Below the pieces are notes generated by a model that saw only the letters and a list, made by a program, of their open reading frames with translations, made no database searches and was not told where the DNA came from. Shown here piece after piece: positions 7,495-13,336 of a stretch of 13,336 nucleotides of DNA. Numbering within the stretch: the first letter of the stretch is position 1; every line of letters begins with the position of its first letter. The position numbers and the translations under genes are program-made. The stretch is from the NCBI GenBank assembly GCA_002359465.1, contig DENA01000009.1, positions 171,214 to 184,549 of the forward strand, given 5' to 3'. The stretch is from Ruminococcaceae bacterium UBA2656. GTDB lineage: Bacteria; Bacillota; Clostridia; Oscillospirales; Acutalibacteraceae.

Positions 7495-7501
7495 TTTGAC
7501 G
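7495..7501 (-). promoter_or_regulatory. Possible Spo0A box upstream of spoIIE
   Basis: On the minus strand this reads CGTCAAA, 6 of 7 matches to the 0A-box core TGTCRAA. It lies 15 bases upstream of the proposed -35, in the range where Spo0A sites occur in Bacillus stage II promoters. A 6/7 match to so short a motif can arise by chance, so this is weak on its own and is kept because of its position. Confidence 0.3.
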
Positions 7502-7547
7502 TTTCCAATCGCTTTATAAGTATTTTTATAAATTGTACTGTTTTTTA

Positions 7548-7576
7548 TAGTCACAGGTCGGTATCTGTGGTAAAAT
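7548..7576 (+). promoter_or_regulatory. Extended -10 promoter of the aminotransferase gene
   Basis: TAGTCA (7548-7553, 4 of 6 to the -35 consensus), a 17-base spacer and TAAAAT (7571-7576) with TG one base upstream (7568-7569) form an extended -10 promoter. An inverted repeat CACAG (7552-7556) / CTGTG (7565-7569) lies between the two elements and could be an operator. The RBS GAGAGGGTGA (7592-7601 region) follows before the ATG at 7607. Confidence 0.5.
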
Positions 7577-7606
7577 AAAAATCAACATAACAGAGAGGGT
7601 GACAAT

Positions 7607-8815
7607 ATGGAATATCAATTTTCCGACCGCGTTTTATCGCTCAAGCCGTCGGCAATCAGAGAAATCTTCAAGTATGCGTCCGACCCGAGTGTTATTTCAC
7701 TCTCTGCGGGCAACCCTGCGCCGGAGGCTTTTCCCATTAAGGAAATTTCCGAAATTTCCGCACGCATTTTGTCGGAGCGCCCAATTGACGCGCTGCAGTA
7801 CAGTATTACCGAGGGCTACACGCCCCTGCGCGAACACCTTGCCGCCTATATGAAAAGCACGCACGGCGTGGGCCGTGATTTCGATAATATTCTGATTACC
7901 AGCGGCGCCCAGCAGGTCATGGATCTGGCTGCGAAGTCTCTGTGCAACGAAGGCGACGTGGTCATCTGCGAAGCACCGAGCTTTATCGGCTCACTGAACA
8001 CCTTCCGCTCCTATAACGCGCGGCTGCGCGGAATTCCCATGGAAAGCGACGGCATGGACATGGTCGAGCTGGAAAAGGCGCTGAAGGAAGAAACCCGCGT
8101 AAAATTCATCTATACCATCCCCAATTTTCAGAATCCGTCCGGAATCACCATGAGCTGGGAAAAGCGCAGGCAACTCTATGCTCTGGCGAAGAAATACGGC
8201 GTTCTGATCCTGGAGGACAACCCTTACGGTGACCTGCGCTTCTACGGGGAGCATATCGAGGCGATCAAGTCGCTCGATGAAGAAGGCATCGTGATCTACG
8301 CAGGCACTTTTTCAAAGGTAATCTCCCCCGGCATGCGCGTGGGCTACGCGATTGCGCCGCGGGAGCTTTTGCAGAAAATGATCGTCTGCAAGCAGGGCGA
8401 GGACGTTCACACCAATATCTGGTCGCAGATCGTATGCCATGAGCTGATGACGCGCTACGATTTTGACGCGCATTTAAAAAGGCTACGCGAGGTCTACCTG
8501 AAAAAATCCGCGATTGCAACGGGCGCGCTTGACAAATACCTTGCGCCGAAAGTCACCTACAACCCGATTGAGGGCGGACTGTTCCTGTGGTGTACGCTGC
8601 CGGACGGCATCGATATGCCCGATTTCTGCAAACAGGCGGTTTTGCGCAAGGTGTGCGTGGTACCGGGCAACGCGTTTCTAACCGATGAAAACAAACCGTG
8701 CCAGTCTTTCCGCATAAACTTTTCAACTCCTACCGACATACAGCTGCTGAAGGGAATTCAAATTCTGGGCCAGCTTGCAAACGATATTATCACGAATGAA
8801 TTTGGAGGCATTTAA
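7607..8815 (+). CDS. PLP-dependent aminotransferase, class I/II (LysN/MocR-like)
   Basis: This cytoplasmic fold-type I enzyme should transfer an amino group between an amino acid and a 2-oxo acid using pyridoxal phosphate. Visible landmarks in the 402-residue protein are ISLSAGNPAPEAFP near the N-terminus, LQYSITEGYTPLREHL, the cofactor-binding ITSGAQQVMDL, the PNFQNPSGITMS substrate/PLP loop, ILEDNPYGDLRFYG with the PLP-pyridine aspartate, and GTFSKVISPGMRVGY, whose lysine (K237) should form the Schiff base. The pattern resembles 2-aminoadipate, aromatic and MocR-type aminotransferases, but there is no N-terminal DNA-binding domain, so it is an enzyme rather than a MocR regulator. The substrate cannot be read from the sequence; aromatic or branched-chain amino acids are plausible. 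Its stop lies three bases from the trpS start. Confidence 0.92.
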   Translation: MEYQFSDRVLSLKPSAIREIFKYASDPSVISLSAGNPAPEAFPIKEISEISARILSERPIDALQYSITEGYTPLREHLAAYMKSTHGVGRDFDNILITSGAQQVMDLAAKSLCNEGDVVICEAPSFIGSLNTFRSYNARLRGIPMESDGMDMVELEKALKEETRVKFIYTIPNFQNPSGITMSWEKRRQLYALAKKYGVLILEDNPYGDLRFYGEHIEAIKSLDEEGIVIYAGTFSKVISPGMRVGYAIAPRELLQKMIVCKQGEDVHTNIWSQIVCHELMTRYDFDAHLKRLREVYLKKSAIATGALDKYLAPKVTYNPIEGGLFLWCTLPDGIDMPDFCKQAVLRKVCVVPGNAFLTDENKPCQSFRINFSTPTDIQLLKGIQILGQLANDIITNEFGGI

Positions 8816-8818
8816 AAA

Positions 8819-9835
8819 ATGGAAACAGCCAACACCGAGCGCAAAAAGGTAATATTCAGTGCCATACAGCCAAGCGGTACAATTACCCTTGGCAACTATC
8901 TGGGAGCGCTCAAAAACTGGATCAGTTTACAGGACGAATACGACTGTATTTTTGCCCTGGCGGACCTGCACACCATTACCGTCCGTCAGGAACCCGCGAA
9001 ATTCCGCCATAACGCGCTGGAAGCGTACGCGCTTTTGCTTGCGTGCGGTATTGACCCCGAAAAAAGCCCGTTCTTCATCCAAAGCCAAGTCTGTACCCAC
9101 GCACAGCTTGCGTGGGTTCTGAACTGCTACACGCAGTTCGGCGAACTGCAGCGGATGACGCAGTTTAAGGATAAATCGGCGAAGCACGCCGACAACGTCA
9201 ACGCCGGCCTGTTCACGTACCCAAGCCTGATGGCCGCGGATATCCTGCTTTATCAGGCCGACCTTGTTCCGGTGGGGGCCGACCAGAAACAGCATCTGGA
9301 ACTCACGCGCAATATTGCGGAACGTTTTAACGGCATCTACGGCCAGACCTTTACCGTGCCGGACGGCTATATTCCAAAACAGGGCGCGCGCATCATGTCC
9401 CTGCAGGAGCCCACCAGAAAGATGAGCAAATCCGACGAAAACATCAACGCGTATGTTGCCGTATTGGACAGGCCGGAGGATATCATGCGTAAATTCAAAC
9501 GCGCGATCACGGACAGCGAGGCCTGTGTCCGCTATGCCGAGGGCAAAGACGGCATCAACAACCTGATGGGTATTTACTCCTGCGTAACGGGACTGTCAAA
9601 CGAGCAGATTGAGAAGGAATTTGATGGCAAGGGCTACGGAGACTTCAAAACCACCGTGGGCGAAGCCGTGGTGGAACATCTGCGCCCCATTCAGGAGCGG
9701 TACGCGGACTATGTAAAAAACAAGGACTATCTTGAAAAATGCTACACTGAAAGCGCGCAGAAGGCACTTTCCATCTCCGTGCGCACATTGAATAAAGTGA
9801 TGAAGAAGGTCGGTTTTATTCCAAAGGCATTCTGA
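8819..9835 (+). CDS. trpS: Tryptophanyl-tRNA synthetase
   Basis: This class Ic synthetase charges tRNA-Trp with tryptophan and normally works as a cytoplasmic dimer. The 338-residue length is typical. The HIGH-equivalent motif is PSGTITLGNYLG (residues 18-29) and the KMSKS loop is perfect at 201-205, followed by SDENIN. FALADLHTIT, MAADILLYQADLVPVGADQKQHLELTR and IMSLQEPTRKMSKS are further hallmarks. The start is fixed by GGAGG at 8804-8808, ten bases before the ATG and inside the last codons of the aminotransferase gene, so translation is probably coupled. I see no separate promoter and no T-box leader. The long inverted repeat at 9851-9898 follows. Confidence 0.98.
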   Translation: METANTERKKVIFSAIQPSGTITLGNYLGALKNWISLQDEYDCIFALADLHTITVRQEPAKFRHNALEAYALLLACGIDPEKSPFFIQSQVCTHAQLAWVLNCYTQFGELQRMTQFKDKSAKHADNVNAGLFTYPSLMAADILLYQADLVPVGADQKQHLELTRNIAERFNGIYGQTFTVPDGYIPKQGARIMSLQEPTRKMSKSDENINAYVAVLDRPEDIMRKFKRAITDSEACVRYAEGKDGINNLMGIYSCVTGLSNEQIEKEFDGKGYGDFKTTVGEAVVEHLRPIQERYADYVKNKDYLEKCYTESAQKALSISVRTLNKVMKKVGFIPKAF

Positions 9836-9850
9836 TATCATACGCAATAT

Positions 9851-9898
9851 AACGCAGCAGGGACGGCTCCGCTTTCTTGGAGCCGTCCCTGCTGCGTT
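9851..9898. repeat. Perfect 20-bp inverted repeat downstream of trpS
   Basis: The arms at 9851-9870 (starting AACGCAGCAGGG) and 9879-9898 are exact reverse complements over all 20 bases, with an 8-base loop (GCTTTCTT). The hairpin starts 15 bases after the trpS stop, so terminator or 3'-end stabiliser is the natural reading. Neither flank carries the T-run expected of an intrinsic terminator, and such perfection is unusual. It may instead be a dispersed palindromic element (REP- or MITE-like). Confidence 0.7.
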
Positions 9899-10124
9899 GC
9901 GGTTTGCGTTCCGATTTGAAGATACCAACATCAGATATTTCCGCATGATGGGGTCTGTTTGACATATACTGTTCAAGACAGATCAAAAATCCATTCATAA
10001 ATGGATGCTATGATAAAACGATAGTAATTTCAAAAATGCAGTGATAACATCCGTTTTTTCCAGTTTATATTTGTAATTGCCATAGAATAGATTTTTTATT
10101 CGTTAAAAAGAAAGGCTGTGAACC
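9899..10124 (+). other. Intergenic region ahead of the flippase gene
   Basis: This stretch becomes AT-rich towards the right and holds no gene I can support. It contains a perfect TTGACA (9959-9964), but the best hexamer 17 bases on is ATCAAA (9982-9987), a poor -10. Just beyond it is an inverted repeat, ATCCATT (9989-9995) / AATGGAT (10000-10006), with a 4-base loop that could be an operator. The RBS AAAGG is at 10111-10115. The flippase promoter probably lies here but I cannot place it with confidence. Confidence 0.35.
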
Positions 10125-11645
10125 ATGCGCAGTGAGAACTCGATTAAAAATATCATTGTAAACGTTGGCAGCCAGCTGTTCAGCATTCTGCTGAGTTTTC
10201 TGTGCCGGACAATTTTTATAAGGACCCTCGGCGAAGCCTACTTGGGCATCAGCGGTTTGTTCAGCAATATTCTTACCCTGCTCTCTCTGGCGGAGCTGGG
10301 CGTGGGAACCGCGATCATCTTTAGTATGTACAAACCTCTCGCCCAGAATGACCGCAAAAAAATCGGGGCGCTGATGGGACTGTATAAAAGGGCCTACCAC
10401 ACCATCGGGCTGATCGTGGGTGCCGCAGGGCTTGCCTTTACCCCGTTTTACCCGCATTTTATTAAAAACGACCCCGGTATTCCAAACCTGACCGTCATTT
10501 ATCTTCTGTATATTTTCAGCACGGTCGTCACCTATTTCTTTTCCTACAAACAGTCCATTATTATGGCGGACCAGAAAAATTATATCTGTACCCTGTATCA
10601 GTACGGCTTTTGCATCCTGCAGAACATCCTCCAGATTGCAATTCTGTTCCTGACGCGCAACTTTATTCTATATCTTTGCGTTCAGATCGTGTTCAGCTTT
10701 TTTACAAACTTTTTCCTTGCGCGCAAAGCGGATAAAATGTATCCTTACCTGAAACGGTATGAAAAGGAGAAGCTCGGCAGGGACGACAAAGCTTCCATTA
10801 TCAAAAATATACGGGCAATGTTTATGCACAGGATCGGCAGCACGGTGGTCAACGGCACCGATATTCTGCTGATTTCAAGTTTTTCCGGTATTGTCAGCGT
10901 CGGTATCTATTCAAACTATTACTTGATTACCACTACGCTGCGCGGGCTGACCTCCCAGATATTCGGCGGAATTACGGCAAGCGTCGGAAACCTTGGGGCA
11001 ATGGAGGACAGAAAAAAATCTTATAACATTTATCTTGCTATCAACTTTGCGTGCTTCTGGATATTCAGCTTCTGCGCCATCAGTCTCTTCTGTCTTTTCA
11101 ATCCGTTTATTATCCTGTGGACAAGACGGCAGGATCTTGTGTTTGCCCTGCCCATCGTTTTCATGATTTCCCTCAATTTTTTTGTCACCGGCATGCGCCA
11201 GGCAACGCTGACGTTCCGTGACGCCTTTGGCCTGTTCTGGTATGACCGCTACAAAGCGGTTTTGGAAGCGGCGGTCAACCTGATCTTTTCCATCATTCTG
11301 GCGCAGCGGTACGGCATCATCGGCGTTTTTATCGGAACCTTTATCAGCACCATGACGATTGATTTCTGGGTGGAACCGCTGGTTTTGTTCCGGCACGGCT
11401 TTCACCGTCCGGTCAGAACCTATTTTGCTCGGTACGTATATTACGCCGCACTGACCGCCGTGACAGGGTACCTGACCTATTTACTTTGTTCCTATCTGCC
11501 CGGCGCCGGGCTGGCGGGCTTTGCCGCGAAATGTGTGATCTGTCTGCTGTTGCCCAACGCGGTTTATCTTGTACTGTTCTGGCATACCCGTGAATTTCAG
11601 TATTTAAAAGGCTTTATCCATTTCCCCAAGCTGCATAAAGAATAG
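10125..11645 (+). CDS. Polysaccharide flippase of the Wzx/RfbX (MOP) type
   Basis: Members of this superfamily move lipid-linked oligosaccharides across the cytoplasmic membrane for capsule, exopolysaccharide or teichoic-type polymers. The 506-residue protein is hydrophobic along its length with about 12-14 likely membrane helices. The N-terminus (SIKNIIVNVGSQLFSILLSF, then RTIFIRTLGEAYLGISGLFSN and LSLAELGVGTAI) is typical of Wzx-like flippases in Firmicutes polysaccharide loci. A basic cytoplasmic loop (about 198-235) precedes FMHRIGSTVVNGTDILLIS, another typical region. The start follows AAAGG (10111-10115) by nine bases. No glycosyltransferase, polymerase or sugar-nucleotide gene lies nearby, so it is an orphan here. 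The LCP gene 9 kb upstream could act on the same polymer, but that is speculation. MurJ is less likely because the N-terminal motifs differ. Confidence 0.88.
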   Translation: MRSENSIKNIIVNVGSQLFSILLSFLCRTIFIRTLGEAYLGISGLFSNILTLLSLAELGVGTAIIFSMYKPLAQNDRKKIGALMGLYKRAYHTIGLIVGAAGLAFTPFYPHFIKNDPGIPNLTVIYLLYIFSTVVTYFFSYKQSIIMADQKNYICTLYQYGFCILQNILQIAILFLTRNFILYLCVQIVFSFFTNFFLARKADKMYPYLKRYEKEKLGRDDKASIIKNIRAMFMHRIGSTVVNGTDILLISSFSGIVSVGIYSNYYLITTTLRGLTSQIFGGITASVGNLGAMEDRKKSYNIYLAINFACFWIFSFCAISLFCLFNPFIILWTRRQDLVFALPIVFMISLNFFVTGMRQATLTFRDAFGLFWYDRYKAVLEAAVNLIFSIILAQRYGIIGVFIGTFISTMTIDFWVEPLVLFRHGFHRPVRTYFARYVYYAALTAVTGYLTYLLCSYLPGAGLAGFAAKCVICLLLPNAVYLVLFWHTREFQYLKGFIHFPKLHKE

Positions 11646-11653
11646 TGAGCCAA

Positions 11654-11664
11654 ATTCCGGGAAT
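11654..11664. promoter_or_regulatory. Short palindrome upstream of the small lipoprotein promoter
   Basis: ATTCC-G-GGAAT is a perfect inverted repeat with 5-base arms. It ends ten bases before the TTGCAC -35 and starts eight bases after the flippase stop. It may be an operator or activator site. There is no T-run, so it is not a terminator. It is short enough to be chance. Confidence 0.25.
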
Positions 11665-11674
11665 GTAAACGGTA

Positions 11675-11702
11675 TTGCACTTTTTTCTTTCCATGATATA
11701 AT
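11675..11702 (+). promoter_or_regulatory. Strong SigA promoter of the small lipoprotein gene
   Basis: TTGCAC (11675-11680, 4 of 6 to the -35 consensus), a 16-base spacer and a perfect TATAAT (11697-11702), with TG one base upstream, form an extended -10 promoter. Transcription would start near 11709, leaving a leader of about 25 bases. The gene is therefore likely transcribed independently of the flippase gene. Confidence 0.8.
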
Positions 11703-11732
11703 TTATTTTATAAACAGGGAGAGGGGCAGGTT

Positions 11733-12092
11733 ATGGCTATGAAAAAGGCAATGCTGTCTTTTTGCTTATTTATACTTGTGTTTATGCAAATGACAGGATG
11801 TGGATCAACGGTAAAATCAGATCAGGAAATCATACGGATTGCCTATGAAAACCTGAGTGAAGATACCAAAAAAACCATAGTCGATTGGGAAAATGCAAAA
11901 ATTCAAATTGAAAAATCAAACGACTCCGCCGGCTATCTGGTCGGAGGGCCAAACGGCGTAGTAAGTACAAAAGGAAAAGATACTTATATGATTACTTTTC
12001 AAACCGACGAGCATGAAGTCAGCCTGGGGCCGGTATGTGTATTTCTGGATCAATACTCATATAATTTTATTGGCGTTGGTCTAAGAGATTAA
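11733..12092 (+). CDS. Small predicted lipoprotein of unknown function
   Basis: The product is 119 residues with a lipoprotein signal: basic MAMKKAM, a hydrophobic stretch (about 8-19) and QMTGC, with C23 as the lipidated cysteine. The mature part (about 97 residues) has an amphipathic start (EIIRIAYENLSEDTKKTIVDWENAKIQ split over 29-55) and then alternating polar/hydrophobic stretches, TYMITFQTDEHEVSLGPVCVFLDQYSYNFIGVGLR, suggesting a small beta-rich domain. I do not recognise the family. The RBS AGGGAGAGGGG (11716-11726) lies six bases before ATG 11733, which is preferred over the ATG at 11739. Base use is unlike its neighbours: bases 11821-11880 contain 22 G/C of 60, whereas 9241-9300 inside trpS contain 34 of 60. 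It has its own strong promoter and downstream terminator, which fits an acquired single-gene unit. Confidence 0.8.
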   Translation: MAMKKAMLSFCLFILVFMQMTGCGSTVKSDQEIIRIAYENLSEDTKKTIVDWENAKIQIEKSNDSAGYLVGGPNGVVSTKGKDTYMITFQTDEHEVSLGPVCVFLDQYSYNFIGVGLRD

Positions 12093-12183
12093 TTTTCAGC
12101 ATTGTCCTTTTGGTTTATTAAACCGCTTGAAGCTGATATATGTCATCTTAATAAAGGGATGTTTGTATTGCCCGGAAAAGTAT

Positions 12184-12220
12184 AAAATGACCGCAATGGA
12201 TAAACCGTTGCGGTCATTTT
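12184..12220. terminator. Bidirectional terminator between the small lipoprotein gene and alr
   Basis: The arms at 12184-12199 and 12205-12220 pair over 16 positions with one G-T style mismatch around a 5-base loop. The stem core is TGACCGCAA. A-runs at the left base and T-runs at the right base give U-tracts on both strands. It ends 13 bases before the alr stop on the minus strand and lies about 90 bases after the lipoprotein stop, so it can end both convergent transcripts. Confidence 0.88.
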
Positions 12221-12233
12221 AATTAAGAATTAT

Positions 12234-13336
12234 TTATTTGCAGATGTAATTCAGTTCGCCGACTTCTTTTCCGCCTTTGTAATAAATGCGCGGCACGCGT
12301 TTGGAGATCATGCAGACAAGCTCGTAATTGATGGTGTTATTGTATGCGGCAAGTTCTTCCAGCGTAATGGAAGCGTTTCCGTCGCGACCGAACACCGTTA
12401 CAACATCGCCCTCCTGCACGTCCGGCACGGAAGTCACGTTCAGCATGAGCTGATCCATGCATACCCGGCCGATAATCTTCGCCTTGTGCCCGCGCACGAG
12501 CATGCTCGCCTTGATATAGAGGTGACGCGGATAGCCATCCGCGTAGCCAATCGGTACGGTTGCGATTTTAACCGGCCTTTTCGCGATATATTTCCGTCCA
12601 TAGCTGACGCTGGTCTGCGGCTCGATCATTTTTACCAGCGATACAATGCTTTTCAGCTCCATCGCGGGCATAAGATCAATGGTATTTTTCATCATGTCCG
12701 ACGGCATCAGGCCGTACAGAATCACACCCGGGCGCACCATGTCAAGCTGCATATCGGGGTAGTCAAAAATCGCGGCGGAGTTTGCGCAGTGACGGATTTT
12801 AAAAGCAATACCGCGCTGCTGGAGCAGCGCCACCGCTTTCATCAGATTATCAAACTGCATAACGGTATAGGCGCGGCCGTCGTTGCCCTCGTCCGCGACG
12901 GCAAAATGGGTAAAGATTCCCTCCGGGTCAAGCGACGGCAGTTTGCAGACTTCTTCAATCTCATCAACTACGCCGACATCCCGGCCCGGATTCTGATACA
13001 TAAAGCCGATGCGGCTCATGCCCGTATCAAGCTTGATATGCACGCGCACCGTGACGCCGGCCTTCACAGCCTGCGCGGAAAGCTCCCGGCCGTACCCTGT
13101 GGAAAGCACCGTCTGCGCGATATTCAGCTCGCTCAGCTGCGCGGCCATACAGGGTGGCGTATAGCCTAAAATCAAAATCGGCAGGCTTATTCCCGCGCTG
13201 CGGATCTGCATTGCCTCCTCAAGATTGGAAACGGCAAACCAGTCCGCACCCAATTTTTCGTACTCTTTCGCAAGGATTTCGGCTCCGTGCCCATAGGCGT
13301 CCGCCTTGATCACACAGCAAATCAGCGTTTCAGGCT
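12234..13336 (-). CDS. alr: Alanine racemase (5' end beyond the window)
   Basis: This PLP enzyme interconverts L- and D-alanine, providing D-alanine for peptidoglycan and teichoic acid D-alanylation. The reading frame is open to the window edge: upstream of the GTG codon at 13313 it continues as PETLICC, directly before VIKADAYGHGA, the PLP-lysine motif. The GTG is therefore an internal valine, not a start, and roughly the first 30 residues are missing. Other family marks are KLDTGMSRIGF, FTHFAVADE, RHCANSAAIFDYP, MVRPGVILYGL, TVPIGYADGYPR with the second catalytic tyrosine, and GRVCMDQLMLNVT. Domain order (N-terminal barrel, C-terminal beta domain) is normal and nothing looks broken. A biosynthetic rather than catabolic role is likely. 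It is convergent with the small lipoprotein gene and ends at their shared terminator. A gene further right on the minus strand may share its promoter, but this cannot be seen. Confidence 0.97.
   Translation of the reverse strand, partial: PETLICCVIKADAYGHGAEILAKEYEKLGADWFAVSNLEEAMQIRSAGISLPILILGYTPPCMAAQLSELNIAQTVLSTGYGRELSAQAVKAGVTVRVHIKLDTGMSRIGFMYQNPGRDVGVVDEIEEVCKLPSLDPEGIFTHFAVADEGNDGRAYTVMQFDNLMKAVALLQQRGIAFKIRHCANSAAIFDYPDMQLDMVRPGVILYGLMPSDMMKNTIDLMPAMELKSIVSLVKMIEPQTSVSYGRKYIAKRPVKIATVPIGYADGYPRHLYIKASMLVRGHKAKIIGRVCMDQLMLNVTSVPDVQEGDVVTVFGRDGNASITLEELAAYNNTINYELVCMISKRVPRIYYKGGKEVGELNYICK

Noticed and set aside
7607..8815. MocR-type transcription regulator
   Set aside because: The aminotransferase fold resembles MocR C-terminal domains, but there is no N-terminal winged-helix domain and the protein starts directly with the enzyme part.
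9959..9987. TTGACA-based promoter for the flippase gene
   Set aside because: The -35 is perfect, but the hexamer 17 bases downstream is ATCAAA and shifts by one base do not improve it, so I mention it only in the intergenic entry.
12486..13169. A 227-codon open frame on the plus strand opposite alr
   Set aside because: It lies fully antisense to a well-supported alanine racemase gene, its product is low in known motifs and rich in His/Arg as expected of an antisense frame, and no promoter or RBS supports it.
13311..13313. GTG as the start codon of alr
   Set aside because: The frame stays open upstream to the window edge and encodes residues leading into the VIKADAYGHG motif, which in alanine racemases lies about 30-40 residues in; the true start is outside the window.
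1..13336. CRISPR array, insertion sequence, phage genes, tRNA or rRNA
   Set aside because: No regularly spaced repeats, transposase or integrase motifs, phage proteins, or tRNA/rRNA-like sequences were seen on reading both strands by eye.

Overview
The window looks like chromosomal DNA of an endospore-forming, low-to-mid GC member of the Firmicutes, most likely class Clostridia and possibly the Oscillospirales. The reasons are a full-length SpoIIE sporulation phosphatase, Gram-positive surface genes (an LCP cell-wall ligase, a YjgB-like lipoprotein), strong SigA-type promoters and purine-rich GGAGG ribosome binding sites. Most genes are GC-rich by eye; one small gene near the right end is clearly AT-rich. 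The family-level placement is inference.

Layout. (1) Bases 1-142 hold a C9-GA-G10 homopolymer block and a near-consensus promoter that drives an LCP-family (LytR-CpsA-Psr) protein, followed by a good terminator. (2) metG (methionyl-tRNA synthetase) has its own extended -10 promoter and is followed after one base by a tatD-family DNase, the same order as metS-tatD in Bacillus. A hairpin after tatD serves both strands. (3) On the minus strand lie a YjgB/DUF4309 lipoprotein gene and, upstream of it, spoIIE. (4) spoIIE diverges from a fold-type I PLP aminotransferase gene whose stop codon is 3 bases from trpS. The shared 213-base region (7394-7606) carries a 21-base-spaced promoter facing spoIIE, a palindrome on its -35 element, a possible Spo0A box, and an extended -10 promoter facing the aminotransferase. 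(5) After trpS comes a perfect 20-bp inverted repeat without a T-run, then a lone Wzx/RfbX-type polysaccharide flippase gene. (6) A small AT-rich lipoprotein gene of unknown function has a strong promoter. A bidirectional terminator separates it from alr (alanine racemase), which is on the minus strand and runs off the right edge.

How they work together. Most genes are core functions: aminoacyl-tRNA supply (metG, trpS), D-alanine for peptidoglycan (alr), attachment or export of surface glycopolymers (LCP protein, flippase), DNA/nucleotide turnover (tatD) and sporulation (spoIIE). I found no CRISPR array, transposase, phage gene, rRNA or tRNA, and no convincing undescribed multi-gene system. 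The most interesting leads are small: the spoIIE control region, cysteine clusters in SpoIIE, the aminotransferase-trpS pairing, the long inverted repeat after trpS, and the AT-rich orphan lipoprotein.
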